This document shows, piece by piece, positions 1 to 7,495 of a DNA stretch of 16,000 bases. Position 1 is the first letter of the stretch, and the number at the start of each line of letters is the position of its first letter. The notes beneath the pieces are model-generated. The model had not been told where the DNA came from. It searched no databases and saw only the letters and a list, made by a program, of their open reading frames with translations. Source of the DNA: Nitrosomonadaceae bacterium (GTDB taxonomy: Bacteria > Pseudomonadota > Gammaproteobacteria > Burkholderiales > Nitrosomonadaceae); contig CANIWY010000016.1 in NCBI GenBank assembly GCA_947471695.1, forward strand, positions 1-16,000, read 5' to 3'. The translations under genes were made by a program, and so were the position numbers.

Positions 1-789
1 ATGCTGCTATTACCTGATGAGCAGATCGCAGCCGTTTATAAATCAGAGATCGAGCCCAACCTTAAGAAGGGTAGCACCTTAGCATTTGCTCATGGATTCA
101 ATATCCATTATGGCCAGGTAACACCCCGCTCTGATCTTGATGTCATCATGATTGCGCCCAAAGGTCCTGGCCACTTAGTCCGATCAACCTACACCCAAGG
201 TGGAGGGGTGCCCTCTCTCATCGCCGTGCATCAGGACAAGTCCGGTAAGGCGCGTGACTTGGCCTTATCTTATGCCGCCGCCAATGGTGGCACCCGTGGC
301 GGCGTGATCGAGACCAACTTCCGCGAAGAGACTGAGACCGATCTATTCGGCGAACAGGTCGTCCTGTGTGGAGGCCTCACTGCCCTTATTCAGGCTGGCT
401 TTGAGACTTTGGTAGAAGCCGGTTACGCACCAGAAATGGCCTACTTTGAATGCCTTCACGAGGTGAAGCTGATTGTGGACTTGATTTATGAAGGTGGCAT
501 TGCCAATATGCGGTACTCAGTCTCCAACAACGCAGAGTTCGGTGATATCTCGCGTGGCCCACGCATCGTTACCGACGCCACTCGCGCTGAAATGCGCAAG
601 ATTCTGCGTGAGATTCAGACCGGCGAATACGCTCGAGAGTTCATCTTAGAGAGCGCTGCAGGTGCTCCCATGCTTAAGGCCAGTCGCCGACTCGCCTCTG
701 AGCATCAGATCGAGGTGGTTGGTGCGAAGCTGCGCGATATGATGCCCTGGATCAAGAAGAATAAGCTGGTCGACCAAACCAAGAACTAA
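1..789 (+). CDS. ilvC: Ketol-acid reductoisomerase, 5'-truncated by window edge
   Basis: Class I KARI isomerises and reduces acetolactate or acetohydroxybutyrate with NADPH and Mg2+ in Val/Ile/Leu synthesis. The visible 262 residues are the end of the Rossmann domain plus the whole C-terminal helical domain; the family is usually about 338 residues, so roughly 75 N-terminal residues with the NADPH-binding loop lie outside the window. The ATG at position 1 is very probably an internal codon, because the leading MLLLPDE matches the middle of the Rossmann fold. Visible landmarks are AHGFNI (residues 30-35, catalytic His), the metal-binding D114 and E118 in ETDLFGEQ, and E150 and E154 in ECLHEVKLIVDLIYEGG. 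The gene is followed after 99 bases by psd on the same strand. The C-terminal tail KKNKLVDQTKN is normal for the family. Identification is very secure. Confidence 0.97.
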   Translation: MLLLPDEQIAAVYKSEIEPNLKKGSTLAFAHGFNIHYGQVTPRSDLDVIMIAPKGPGHLVRSTYTQGGGVPSLIAVHQDKSGKARDLALSYAAANGGTRGGVIETNFREETETDLFGEQVVLCGGLTALIQAGFETLVEAGYAPEMAYFECLHEVKLIVDLIYEGGIANMRYSVSNNAEFGDISRGPRIVTDATRAEMRKILREIQTGEYAREFILESAAGAPMLKASRRLASEHQIEVVGAKLRDMMPWIKKNKLVDQTKN

Positions 790-825
790 AGAATAGTTGA
801 AACTGCTCTGTAGCACCTTAAATAC

Positions 826-852
826 CAGACCCTCCCGGGTGGGGGTTGTCTG
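826..852 (+). other. Strong intercistronic hairpin between ilvC and psd
   Basis: Bases 826-835 pair with 841-852. CAGAC pairs with GTCTG, a two-base TT bulge follows, then a five-pair GC-rich inner stem closes a five-base loop. No T-run follows, so it does not look like a complete intrinsic terminator. It may protect or process the ilvC 3' end within a longer transcript. Confidence 0.45.
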
Positions 853-888
853 CGCTCCATTGACCACTACTCACTTTCAACCGACCTG

Positions 889-1533
889 ATGAATTATCCC
901 CACCCCCTCATTGCCCGCGAAGGCTGGCCCTTTATCGCGATCGTAACAGTCCTCACGCTACTGGTTCATCTCTATGCCGGTTGGCTGTGGGCCCTGCCTC
1001 TCTGGGTGATCACCATTTTTGTTCTTCAATTCTTTCGTGACCCACCGCGCGCCATTCCGCACCAGGCCAATGCTGTGCTAGCTCCTGCTGATGGCAGGAT
1101 TGTTGCAGTGGAGAATGTACAAGACCCCTACCTCAAACGTGAGGCCATTAAAGTGAGTGTGTTCATGAATGTGTTCAACGTTCACTCCAACCGCAGCCCG
1201 GTAGATGGTGAGGTACACGGGCAATGGTACTTTCCTGGAAAGTTCATCAATGCCGACCTGCCTAAGGCCTCTCTGGAAAATGAGCGCAATGCGTTATGGC
1301 TAAAGACTTCGGGTGGTGCCGATGTCACCTGTGTTCAAGTCGCCGGATTGATTGCAAAGCGCATACTGTGCTACGTAAAGCCCGGTGAACATCTCGTGCG
1401 TGGTCAACGATTTGGTTTCATCCGCTTTGGTTCTCGAGTGGATACATATCTCCCCCTCGACACCAAAATTAAGGTCAGCATCGGTGACAAAGTTTATGCG
1501 ACACTGACCGTGCTCGCGGAATTTCCCCAGTAA
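889..1533 (+). CDS. psd: Phosphatidylserine decarboxylase proenzyme (short form)
   Basis: Psd converts phosphatidylserine to phosphatidylethanolamine at the inner membrane, using a pyruvoyl group formed by self-cleavage. At 214 residues it belongs to the short Psd-B-like/archaetidylserine-decarboxylase-like class rather than the longer E. coli form. Two hydrophobic segments are seen near residues 14-47, followed by FFRDPPR. PADGR (D68) and NVHSNRSP (H99) hold the residues known to support self-processing in the family. The cleavage motif is FGSRVD with Gly181-Ser182, giving a large beta chain and a short alpha chain that starts with the pyruvoyl group. The ATG has no clear Shine-Dalgarno sequence, but MNYPHPLIAREGWPF is the expected family N-terminus. 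It lies 97 bases before pssA, which makes its substrate. Confidence 0.96.
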   Translation: MNYPHPLIAREGWPFIAIVTVLTLLVHLYAGWLWALPLWVITIFVLQFFRDPPRAIPHQANAVLAPADGRIVAVENVQDPYLKREAIKVSVFMNVFNVHSNRSPVDGEVHGQWYFPGKFINADLPKASLENERNALWLKTSGGADVTCVQVAGLIAKRILCYVKPGEHLVRGQRFGFIRFGSRVDTYLPLDTKIKVSIGDKVYATLTVLAEFPQ

Positions 1534-1630
1534 CTCGAGCCGAGTATTACCCGCTGTTTACCATCCAGTCATAACCGATTACCATGCACCGGTCTTCCTG
1601 TGCGTTGTGTAAATAAGGCGTAACCCTCAG

Positions 1631-2389
1631 ATGCCCCGCTTCCTGCTCAAATCCAATCTACGGCGCCGCGGTATTTACCTGCTACCTAACCTGTTCACGA
1701 CTGCTGCATTATTCGCCGGTTTTTACGCGATCGTGCAAGCGATAAATGGGAATTTTGAACAATCGGCCATATCAATTTTCATCGCTATGGTGCTAGACGG
1801 ACTGGATGGCCGGGTAGCACGCCTTACCCATACCGAGAGCGAGTTTGGTGCAGAATACGACAGCCTGTCCGACATGATTTCGTTCGGCGCAGCCCCTGCC
1901 CTCGTGATGTACGAATGGGCCCTCAAGGATATGGGCAAGCTCGGCTGGATTGCGGCCTTTATTTATTGCGCCTGTGCCGCGTTGCGACTAGCACGCTTTA
2001 ATACCAATCTAGGGATAACCGACAAACGCTTCTTCCAAGGATTACCCAGCCCGGCTGCGGCCGCATTAATCGCTGGTCTGATATGGGTGACTCTCGACTT
2101 CCAAGTAAAAGGGACAGACATCAAGTGGTTGGCATGGGGGACAACACTCTTTGCGGGTCTCACCATGGTGAGCAACCTCCCTTATTACAGTGGCAAGGAG
2201 ATCAACCTACGCAAGAGCGTCCCCTTCGTCACTATCCTTCTATTGGCGCTATTTTTCTTCGTGCTCATCCCAAGCCAGCCACCCCTTGTGCTGTTCTCTC
2301 TATTCGTACTTTATGTCTTCTCAGGGTATGTCATCTGGGTGTGGAAAATGGTGAAAAAAAGGAAAAGTAATACGGCTCCGATGGTCTGA
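1631..2389 (+). CDS. pssA: CDP-diacylglycerol-serine O-phosphatidyltransferase
   Basis: This multi-spanning inner-membrane enzyme makes phosphatidylserine from CDP-diacylglycerol and serine. It carries the full CDP-alcohol phosphatidyltransferase signature: D56, D59-G60, A63-R64, G73, D77 and D81 in the spacing DxxDGxxAR-x8-GxxxDxxxD. The polypeptide is rich in hydrophobic segments, for example about residues 17-38, 47-55, 104-118, 141-155, 169-184 and 197-238, and ends in a basic tail (KMVKKRKSN). At 252 residues it matches the integral-membrane PssA of many bacteria, not the peripheral phospholipase-D-like PssA of E. coli. Start support is modest: AAGGCG about ten bases upstream. With psd immediately before it, the pair completes the route to phosphatidylethanolamine. 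Confidence 0.95.
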   Translation: MPRFLLKSNLRRRGIYLLPNLFTTAALFAGFYAIVQAINGNFEQSAISIFIAMVLDGLDGRVARLTHTESEFGAEYDSLSDMISFGAAPALVMYEWALKDMGKLGWIAAFIYCACAALRLARFNTNLGITDKRFFQGLPSPAAAALIAGLIWVTLDFQVKGTDIKWLAWGTTLFAGLTMVSNLPYYSGKEINLRKSVPFVTILLLALFFFVLIPSQPPLVLFSLFVLYVFSGYVIWVWKMVKKRKSNTAPMV

Positions 2390-2398
2390 CAGCCCTCG

Positions 2399-2427
2399 TT
2401 GCACAATCAGTAAAAACCGTTTATATT
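2399..2427 (+). promoter_or_regulatory. Predicted sigma70-type promoter for leuA
   Basis: TTGCAC (2399-2404) and TATATT (2422-2427) are separated by 17 bases, the ideal spacing. The -10 matches the consensus at five of six positions and the -35 at three of six. The predicted start falls near 2434-2435. It lies just after the pssA stop, in the right place for independent leuA transcription. This is prediction only. Confidence 0.4.
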
Positions 2428-2434
2428 CGATTTT

Positions 2435-2518
2435 ATGAAACACATTGACCGTACCCCCTCTCTGTATCCCCTGATCGATCTGCCATTTCTGGCCGAGCTG
2501 CTGCGCCTTGCGCGCTAA
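2435..2518 (+). CDS. Leu-rich 27-residue upstream ORF, candidate leuA leader peptide
   Basis: This short ATG ORF ends in TAA 93 bases before leuA and begins MKHIDRTPSLYP. Seven of its 27 residues are leucine (positions 10, 13, 16, 19, 22, 23, 25), nearly every third residue through the second half. Six of the seven are CTG codons and one is CTT, so there is no rare-codon bias. No Shine-Dalgarno sequence precedes it. If the promoter at 2399-2427 is real, the transcript would start at or one base before the ATG, giving leaderless translation. It could be a regulatory leader peptide sensing leucine supply, a short translated regulator, or chance. No family was recognised. Confidence 0.4.
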   Translation: MKHIDRTPSLYPLIDLPFLAELLRLAR

Positions 2519-2611
2519 TTAACCCGACCCCTCCCCTGAACTTGCTCTGTTGAATCTGTTTTACGGATTCCGTACTACAATCACAATACATTCCTTCAAC
2601 CGGAGAACGCT

Positions 2612-4144
2612 TTGAAAGACCACTTGATTATTTTTGATACGACATTACGCGATGGTGAGCAGAGCCCTGGCGCGTCCATGACTAAGGAAGAGAAGGTGCG
2701 CATCGCGCGTCAGCTTGAGCGCATGCACGTAGATATAATCGAAGCCGGCTTCCCTGCCGCCTCTAATGGCGACTTCGAGGCCGTTAAGGCGGTTGCTGAC
2801 AGCATCAAGGACAGCACTGTCTGTGGACTGGCCCGGGCTACCGAGGCAGACATTAAACGTGCTGGCGAGGCCTTGAAGGGCGCCAGCTCTGGCCGCATTC
2901 ATACCTTCATCGCCACTTCTCCGATTCACATGGAGAAGAAACTACGCATGTCTCCAGAGCAAGTGATAGAGCAAGCAGTAAAGGCGGTAAAGTGGGCGCG
3001 CCAGTATACCGACAACGTGGAATTCTCTCCTGAAGATGCGGGCCGATCCGATATCACGTTCCTTTGCCGGGTGCTAGAGGCTGTGATCGATGCGGGAGCA
3101 ACCACACTCAATATCCCTGACACCGTTGGCTATACCATGCCAGAACAGTTCGGCAGCTTAGTCCGCACCTTACGAGAGCGTATACCGAACTCCGACCGGG
3201 TAATCTTCTCGGTACATTGCCATAATGATCTAGGCTTAGCAGTGGCCAACTCCTTATCCGCGGTAATGAACGGTGCGCGTCAAGTGGAGTGCACCATCAA
3301 CGGACTCGGCGAACGTGCGGGCAATGCTGCGTTGGAGGAGATCGTGATGGCGATACGGACCCGACAAGACTTTTTCCCTTGTGATACTCGCATAGATGCA
3401 ACCCATATCGTGCCGGCGAGTAAGCTGGTATCTGGCATTACCGGCTTTCCTGTTCAGCCCAACAAGGCCATCGTCGGCGCGAATGCTTTCGCTCATGAAT
3501 CTGGCATACATCAAGATGGCGTACTCAAGCACCGTGAGACCTATGAGATCATGCGCGCCGAAGATGTTGGTTGGGGTGCAAACAAGTTACTACTGGGGAA
3601 GCACTCTGGTCGTAACGCCTTTCGCAGCCGTCTGGCCGAACTTGGAATCGCGCTTGAGTCCGAGGAGGTGCTCAATACAACATTCATGCGGTTCAAGGAA
3701 TTGGCCGATAAGAAGCATGACATCTTCGACGAGGACTTACACGCGCTGGTATCAGATGAGTCTATGACCCTGCAGGAACAGTACAAGCTACTGTCTTTAA
3801 TTGCACATAGTGAAACCGGTGAGACGCCTCATGCAAGGGTCGTGATTGCCGAGGGCGGTAAAGAGCTACAGGCTGAATCAGATGGTAGCGGGCCGGTCGA
3901 TGCCACCTTCTGTGCCATTGAGAAGATACTGGCCAGTGGCGCCGACTTACAATTATATTCAGTGAATAATATCACCAGTGGCACTGACTCACAGGGGGAG
4001 GTTACGGTCCGTCTTCAAAAGTCTGGACGCATCGTTAATGGTCATGGAGCGGATACTGATATCGTCGTTGCCTCCGCCAAGGCTTATCTCAGCGCACTCA
4101 ACAAATTGCACAGCAAGCTGAATCAAGCACACCCTCAGGTGTAG
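2612..4144 (+). CDS. leuA: 2-isopropylmalate synthase
   Basis: LeuA condenses 2-ketoisovalerate with acetyl-CoA in the first committed step of leucine synthesis and is normally inhibited by leucine. The TIM-barrel domain opens with FDTTLRDGEQSPG (D14 a metal ligand). HCHND (H202, H204) and N238 complete the divalent-metal site. The last 120 or so residues form the leucine-binding regulatory domain. At 510 residues it is full length for the LeuA type 1 form. The start is TTG at 2612, supported by GGAGAA about five bases upstream and by the exact family N-terminus LIIFDTTLRDG; no upstream in-frame ATG fits. It is probably driven by its own promoter at 2399-2427, perhaps under control of the small ORF at 2435. 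The TlpA-like gene starts two bases after its stop. Confidence 0.97.
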   Translation: MKDHLIIFDTTLRDGEQSPGASMTKEEKVRIARQLERMHVDIIEAGFPAASNGDFEAVKAVADSIKDSTVCGLARATEADIKRAGEALKGASSGRIHTFIATSPIHMEKKLRMSPEQVIEQAVKAVKWARQYTDNVEFSPEDAGRSDITFLCRVLEAVIDAGATTLNIPDTVGYTMPEQFGSLVRTLRERIPNSDRVIFSVHCHNDLGLAVANSLSAVMNGARQVECTINGLGERAGNAALEEIVMAIRTRQDFFPCDTRIDATHIVPASKLVSGITGFPVQPNKAIVGANAFAHESGIHQDGVLKHRETYEIMRAEDVGWGANKLLLGKHSGRNAFRSRLAELGIALESEEVLNTTFMRFKELADKKHDIFDEDLHALVSDESMTLQEQYKLLSLIAHSETGETPHARVVIAEGGKELQAESDGSGPVDATFCAIEKILASGADLQLYSVNNITSGTDSQGEVTVRLQKSGRIVNGHGADTDIVVASAKAYLSALNKLHSKLNQAHPQV

Positions 4145-4146
4145 CG

Positions 4147-4689
4147 ATGCGCCACGATTTCCAGTATGAATCCATGAAAATAAAACATTACCCTGTCACT
4201 CTGCTGCTGTGTCTATTAACCCTTTTTTCATCTATCGTACAGGCTCAAGGGTTCTCCTTTAAGGACACCTCTGGGAAGATACACTCCCTGACTGACTATC
4301 GGGGTAAGTGGGTTCTAGTAAACTTCTGGGCCACATGGTGCCCGCCCTGTTTAGAAGAAATTCCTGACCTAGTATCACTCTATGAAAGCCGTAAGGATGT
4401 CATGGTGATCGGTATCGTGATGGATTATAGAGACCCTAGAACGGTATTGAAGTTCGTCGACTCTCTGGCAATCTCCTACCCAATTGTGTTTGGTAGCAAG
4501 AGTGTCGCCGCACAAGTTGGTCCGGTGTCGATGCTGCCCACCACCTATCTGTTCAATCCCGCCGGTAGACCGGCGGCCTACAAGGTGGGGATAATCTCCC
4601 GGAAGAGCCTTGAGGATTTTATGCAAGAGTATTCAGCAAGTAGTGCAAAAAATCCGTCCGGGGAACCGGTTCAGCTCAGGAGTCGTTGA
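4147..4689 (+). CDS. TlpA/ResA-like thioredoxin-fold protein, exported
   Basis: Predicted periplasmic or membrane-anchored thiol-disulfide oxidoreductase. A signal peptide or anchor is evident around residues 16-34 (hydrophobic core ending VQAQ). The fold carries FWATWCPPC (Cys65 and Cys68), typical of TlpA, ResA and CcmG-like reductases, and a cis-proline loop MLPTT. At 180 residues it is the usual size. AGGTG five bases before the ATG at 4147 supports this start; a second ATG at 4174 would give a more standard signal peptide but has no ribosome site. It starts only two bases after leuA stops, so translation is probably coupled, although no functional link with leucine synthesis is obvious. 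In this family such proteins often keep apocytochrome c haem-binding cysteines reduced, which would fit the c-type peroxidase nearby, but the substrate is unknown. Confidence 0.85.
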   Translation: MRHDFQYESMKIKHYPVTLLLCLLTLFSSIVQAQGFSFKDTSGKIHSLTDYRGKWVLVNFWATWCPPCLEEIPDLVSLYESRKDVMVIGIVMDYRDPRTVLKFVDSLAISYPIVFGSKSVAAQVGPVSMLPTTYLFNPAGRPAAYKVGIISRKSLEDFMQEYSASSAKNPSGEPVQLRSR

Positions 4690-4722
4690 GGATCTTTGTC
4701 CGAGTAAGGCGGAAGAGTGATG

Positions 4723-6447
4723 CTAGAGACACTCCGCTTGACCCTCAGATATTTTTGATTTCAGAAAATCAACCGCACTCTCTAAGGGGATGATCTGGGA
4801 GTTGTCATCCCGACGACCCTGGTATTCAATATTTCCCTCTTTCAAACCACGCTCTCCGATAACGATCCTGTGAGGGATACCAATGAGCTCCATATCCGCA
4901 AACATGATTCCGGGGCGTTCATCACGATCATCCAGCAGAGTCTCGATACCGGCAGCAGAGAGTTCATCGTACAGCCTCTCCACCTCCTCTTTAACCTGGG
5001 TACTTTTCTTCAAACCAATAGGCACAATAACCAACTGAAAGGGCGCCATTGAGGGTGGAAAGATGATTCCATGATCGTCGTGATTCTGCTCAATGGCAGA
5101 CGCGACGATGCGCGACACACCGATCCCATAACAACCCATCTCCATCACCTGCGACTGCCCAGACTCGTCAAGATAGTGGGCCTTCATCGCTTCTGAATAT
5201 TTAGTACGCAGCTGAAAAATATGTCCGACCTCGATGCCACGGCAAATCTCCAACTTGCCCATACCGTCAGGAGACAGATCATCAGCGACCACATTGCGAA
5301 TATCGAATACATGATCGGGCTCCTTTGTGTCACGGCCGAAATTAACAGTCTTTAAGTGATGATTGGCCTCGTTTGCCCCACAAACGAAGTTGCTCATTCC
5401 CGCAACAGATTTATCCGCAATAATGGACAACCCCAAACCGACCGGTCCGATATACCCTGGAAGACAGCCGGTATTTGCGAGAATTTCTTCTTCATTTGCC
5501 AGACGAAATTCATCAATAGAAAGGGCCTTTCTGATTTTTACTTCATTCAGATGGTGATCCCCGCGTAATAGCAATAAGCACATCTCTCCGTTTGCAATAA
5601 TTGCCAAGGTCTTTACGGTCTGCTCGATCGAGACGCCTAAGAATGCCGCGACCTCTTCACAGGTCTTTTTCCCCGGCGTCACAATTTTTTGCATCACTCC
5701 ATCAGCCGCTTCACGTGGCTTTGCCGGGTTCAATGCCTCAGCCAGCTCGAGATTGGCAGCATAATCAGAATCGGGGCAAAAAACGATCGCGTCTTCACCC
5801 GAATCCGCGAGCACATGAAACTCATGTGAGCTGCTGCCACCGATCGCTCCTGGGTCTGCTGCAACCGCACGGAATCTTAATCCCAGTCGAGTAAATATTC
5901 GCCCATAGGTCTCATGCATCATCCGATACGTTTGCTCCAGACTGGCCATATCTGCGTGGAACGAGTAGGCATCCTTCATTACAAATTCGCGAGCACGCAT
6001 CACGCCAAAGCGAGGACGGATCTCATCTCGGAACTTGGTCTGAATCTGGTATAGATTAAGCGGCAGTTGGCGGTAACTTTTAATTTCCCGCCGGGCGATA
6101 TCGGTTATGACCTCTTCATGCGTAGGACCAAAACAAAAATCACGTTGATGCCGGTCTTTGATTTTCAACATCTGCGGGCCGAATACGTCCCACCGACCAG
6201 ACTCCTGCCACAATTCGGCGGGCTGCACTGCAGGCATGAGAAGTTCCACTGCCCCACTCTTATCCATCTCCTCGCGCACAACATTCTCAACCTTGCGCAG
6301 CACCCTCAGACCCAGTGGCATCCAGGTATAGAGCCCACTGCCAAGGCGCTTGATGAGCCCAGCTCGCAGCATCAGCTTGTGACTCACTAGTTCAGCCTCG
6401 GCGGGCGCCTCCTTGAGAGTGGAAATGAAAAATTTTGATGCTCGCAT
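4723..6447 (-). CDS. proS: Prolyl-tRNA synthetase, bacterial type with editing domain
   Basis: Class II aminoacyl-tRNA synthetase that charges tRNA-Pro in the cytoplasm. The 574 residues match the bacterial form. GPTHEE (107-112) and motif 2 FRDEIRPRFGVMRAREF (139-155) are followed by KDAYSFH. An inserted editing domain (YbaK-like INS, about residues 225-385) contains K279 in TVKTLAI, the lysine known to be needed for clearing mischarged Ala-tRNA-Pro. Motif 3 is GCYGIGVSR (438-446), followed by the anticodon-binding domain. The N-terminus MRASKFFISTLKEAP is standard, so the start is secure. It is the only clear minus-strand gene in the window, convergent with the TlpA-like gene (33-base gap) and divergent from rppH. 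Confidence 0.97.
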   Translation of the reverse strand: MRASKFFISTLKEAPAEAELVSHKLMLRAGLIKRLGSGLYTWMPLGLRVLRKVENVVREEMDKSGAVELLMPAVQPAELWQESGRWDVFGPQMLKIKDRHQRDFCFGPTHEEVITDIARREIKSYRQLPLNLYQIQTKFRDEIRPRFGVMRAREFVMKDAYSFHADMASLEQTYRMMHETYGRIFTRLGLRFRAVAADPGAIGGSSSHEFHVLADSGEDAIVFCPDSDYAANLELAEALNPAKPREAADGVMQKIVTPGKKTCEEVAAFLGVSIEQTVKTLAIIANGEMCLLLLRGDHHLNEVKIRKALSIDEFRLANEEEILANTGCLPGYIGPVGLGLSIIADKSVAGMSNFVCGANEANHHLKTVNFGRDTKEPDHVFDIRNVVADDLSPDGMGKLEICRGIEVGHIFQLRTKYSEAMKAHYLDESGQSQVMEMGCYGIGVSRIVASAIEQNHDDHGIIFPPSMAPFQLVIVPIGLKKSTQVKEEVERLYDELSAAGIETLLDDRDERPGIMFADMELIGIPHRIVIGERGLKEGNIEYQGRRDDNSQIIPLESAVDFLKSKISEGQAECL

Positions 6448-6506
6448 GACTTCCCCATGGTGGCGTAAACGGCAGTGATTCTACCGTGAAAAGAGACAGA
6501 GCGTCT

Positions 6507-6535
6507 TGTTCGGTGTCAACCACCAGCACCGAACA
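6507..6535. repeat. Perfect 9-base inverted repeat upstream of proS
   Basis: TGTTCGGTG (6507-6515) and CACCGAACA (6527-6535) form a perfect 9-bp dyad around an 11-base spacer. No T-run follows on either strand. It lies about 60-90 bases upstream of the proS start, so it could be a hairpin in the proS 5' leader or a protein-binding dyad. Confidence 0.5.
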
Positions 6536-6749
6536 TTCTCATAACTAACACGATAATCTCCTCCTCACTGTCATCACTTCCAGATCAGTTACGAATCTTA
6601 TTTTAGTGGCGGGCTAGTGTGGCTAAATATGACGCCAAGATATGTTCACTGAGTTCATCCTGCCGCGTGCCAGGAGAGGTCTGCACTCATGCCTATGATT
6701 AATCTTTAACTAATAAAACACAGGTGACCCTTGTAGGTGGCTGATTAGT

Positions 6750-6779
6750 CTGATATTCACTTTCAATCTAGGATAAAAT
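6750..6779 (+). promoter_or_regulatory. Possible rppH promoter
   Basis: CTGATA (6750-6755) and TAAAAT (6774-6779) are separated by 18 bases, each fitting sigma70 elements partially (four and five of six). A start near 6786 would leave a leader of about 38 bases before the ATG at 6824. Weak prediction only. Confidence 0.3.
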
Positions 6780-6823
6780 ATGAAAAAATTCGCACTGCTG
6801 TGACGAATCATCAGGTAAATCAC

Positions 6824-7378
6824 ATGATCGACCGTAACGGATACCGCTCCAATGTTGGCATCATTCTTCTAAATTCGAAAAACGAAGTCTTTTGGGGCAA
6901 ACGCATTAAGCAGAACTCCTGGCAATTTCCCCAGGGCGGCATCAAAGCGGGCGAGAGTCCAGAACAAGCGATGTATCGGGAGTTGACAGAGGAGGTGGGC
7001 CTACACCCACACCACGTTAAGATCATCGGACGCACCCGCGACTGGCTGCGCTACGAAGTGCCAGATCAATGGATAAGACGCGAATGGCGGGGAAACTACC
7101 GTGGTCAAAAGCAGATCTGGTTTCTTTTGCGTTTGGTTGGACGAGACTGCGATGTATCATTACGCACCAGCGCCCGTCCTGAGTTTGATGCTTGGAGATG
7201 GAATCAGTACTGGGTCGAACTCGCGTCGGTCGTAGAGTTCAAGCGCCAAGTCTATCAACAGGCCTTGACTGAGTTAGCCCGACTACTCAACAACGATCTT
7301 CATGACGGGCACTGTTACAGCGGCTATAGTCATACTGAGGATCAGTCCGTAGCTACACCTACCAGTCAAGCTGACTAG
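6824..7378 (+). CDS. rppH: RNA 5'-pyrophosphohydrolase (Nudix)
   Basis: RppH removes pyrophosphate from the 5' end of mRNAs and so starts RNase E-dependent decay. From the ATG at 6824 the protein is 184 residues and begins MIDRNGYRSNVGIILLN, the typical RppH N-terminus. The Nudix box spans G38-L60 (GGIKAGES, then REL, EE, VGL) with the catalytic glutamates in place. Aromatic and basic residues after it (WLRYEVPDQW, RGQKQIWFLLRL) are also family features. CAGGT seven bases upstream supports this start over a GTG at 6800. The C-terminus, about 25 residues rich in His, Ser and Thr after the conserved core, is low-complexity and probably dispensable. It is adjacent to proS on the opposite strand, an arrangement I associate with betaproteobacteria. 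Confidence 0.94.
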   Translation: MIDRNGYRSNVGIILLNSKNEVFWGKRIKQNSWQFPQGGIKAGESPEQAMYRELTEEVGLHPHHVKIIGRTRDWLRYEVPDQWIRREWRGNYRGQKQIWFLLRLVGRDCDVSLRTSARPEFDAWRWNQYWVELASVVEFKRQVYQQALTELARLLNNDLHDGHCYSGYSHTEDQSVATPTSQAD

Positions 7379-7469
7379 GATTACCTGGGAATCAATAGTT
7401 ATCGTTATAAACTGCTGTGAATATCATGGTCAGTTTCTTATAAAGAGTATATATTTCGTCAGGCGTAAT

Positions 7470-7495
7470 CGGCTGCGCCACCACAGCCGCGTTTT
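7470..7495 (+). other. Hairpin directly upstream of the peroxidase ribosome site
   Basis: CGGCTG (7470-7475) pairs with CAGCCG (7484-7489) around an 8-base loop. CG and four T follow (7490-7495), then the ribosome site AAGGAG at 7496-7501. It resembles a weak terminator or attenuator, or a structure controlling entry to the ribosome site. Confidence 0.4.

Larger units (their letters stand above)
6448..6823. other. Divergent intergenic region proS/rppH
   Basis: About 375 bases with no supported full gene. It contains the 9-base inverted repeat at 6507-6535, AT-rich stretches near 6700-6720, a possible rppH promoter (6750-6779) and a seven-codon ORF (6780-6803, MKKFALL) with AGGA upstream. A GTG at 6800 would extend rppH by eight codons but is not favoured. 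No tRNA or known riboswitch is recognised. Confidence 0.6.

Noticed and set aside
1533..1545. ACTCG-AGC-CGAGT mini-hairpin after psd
   Set aside because: Five base pairs with a three-base loop and no T-run; too small to support a terminator.
3396..3767. 123-codon plus-strand ORF inside leuA
   Set aside because: It lies wholly within leuA in another frame and its translation has no recognisable domain; leuA is intact and conserved.
6800..6823. GTG start for RppH
   Set aside because: The ATG at 6824 gives the canonical MIDRNGYR start and has a better placed ribosome site.
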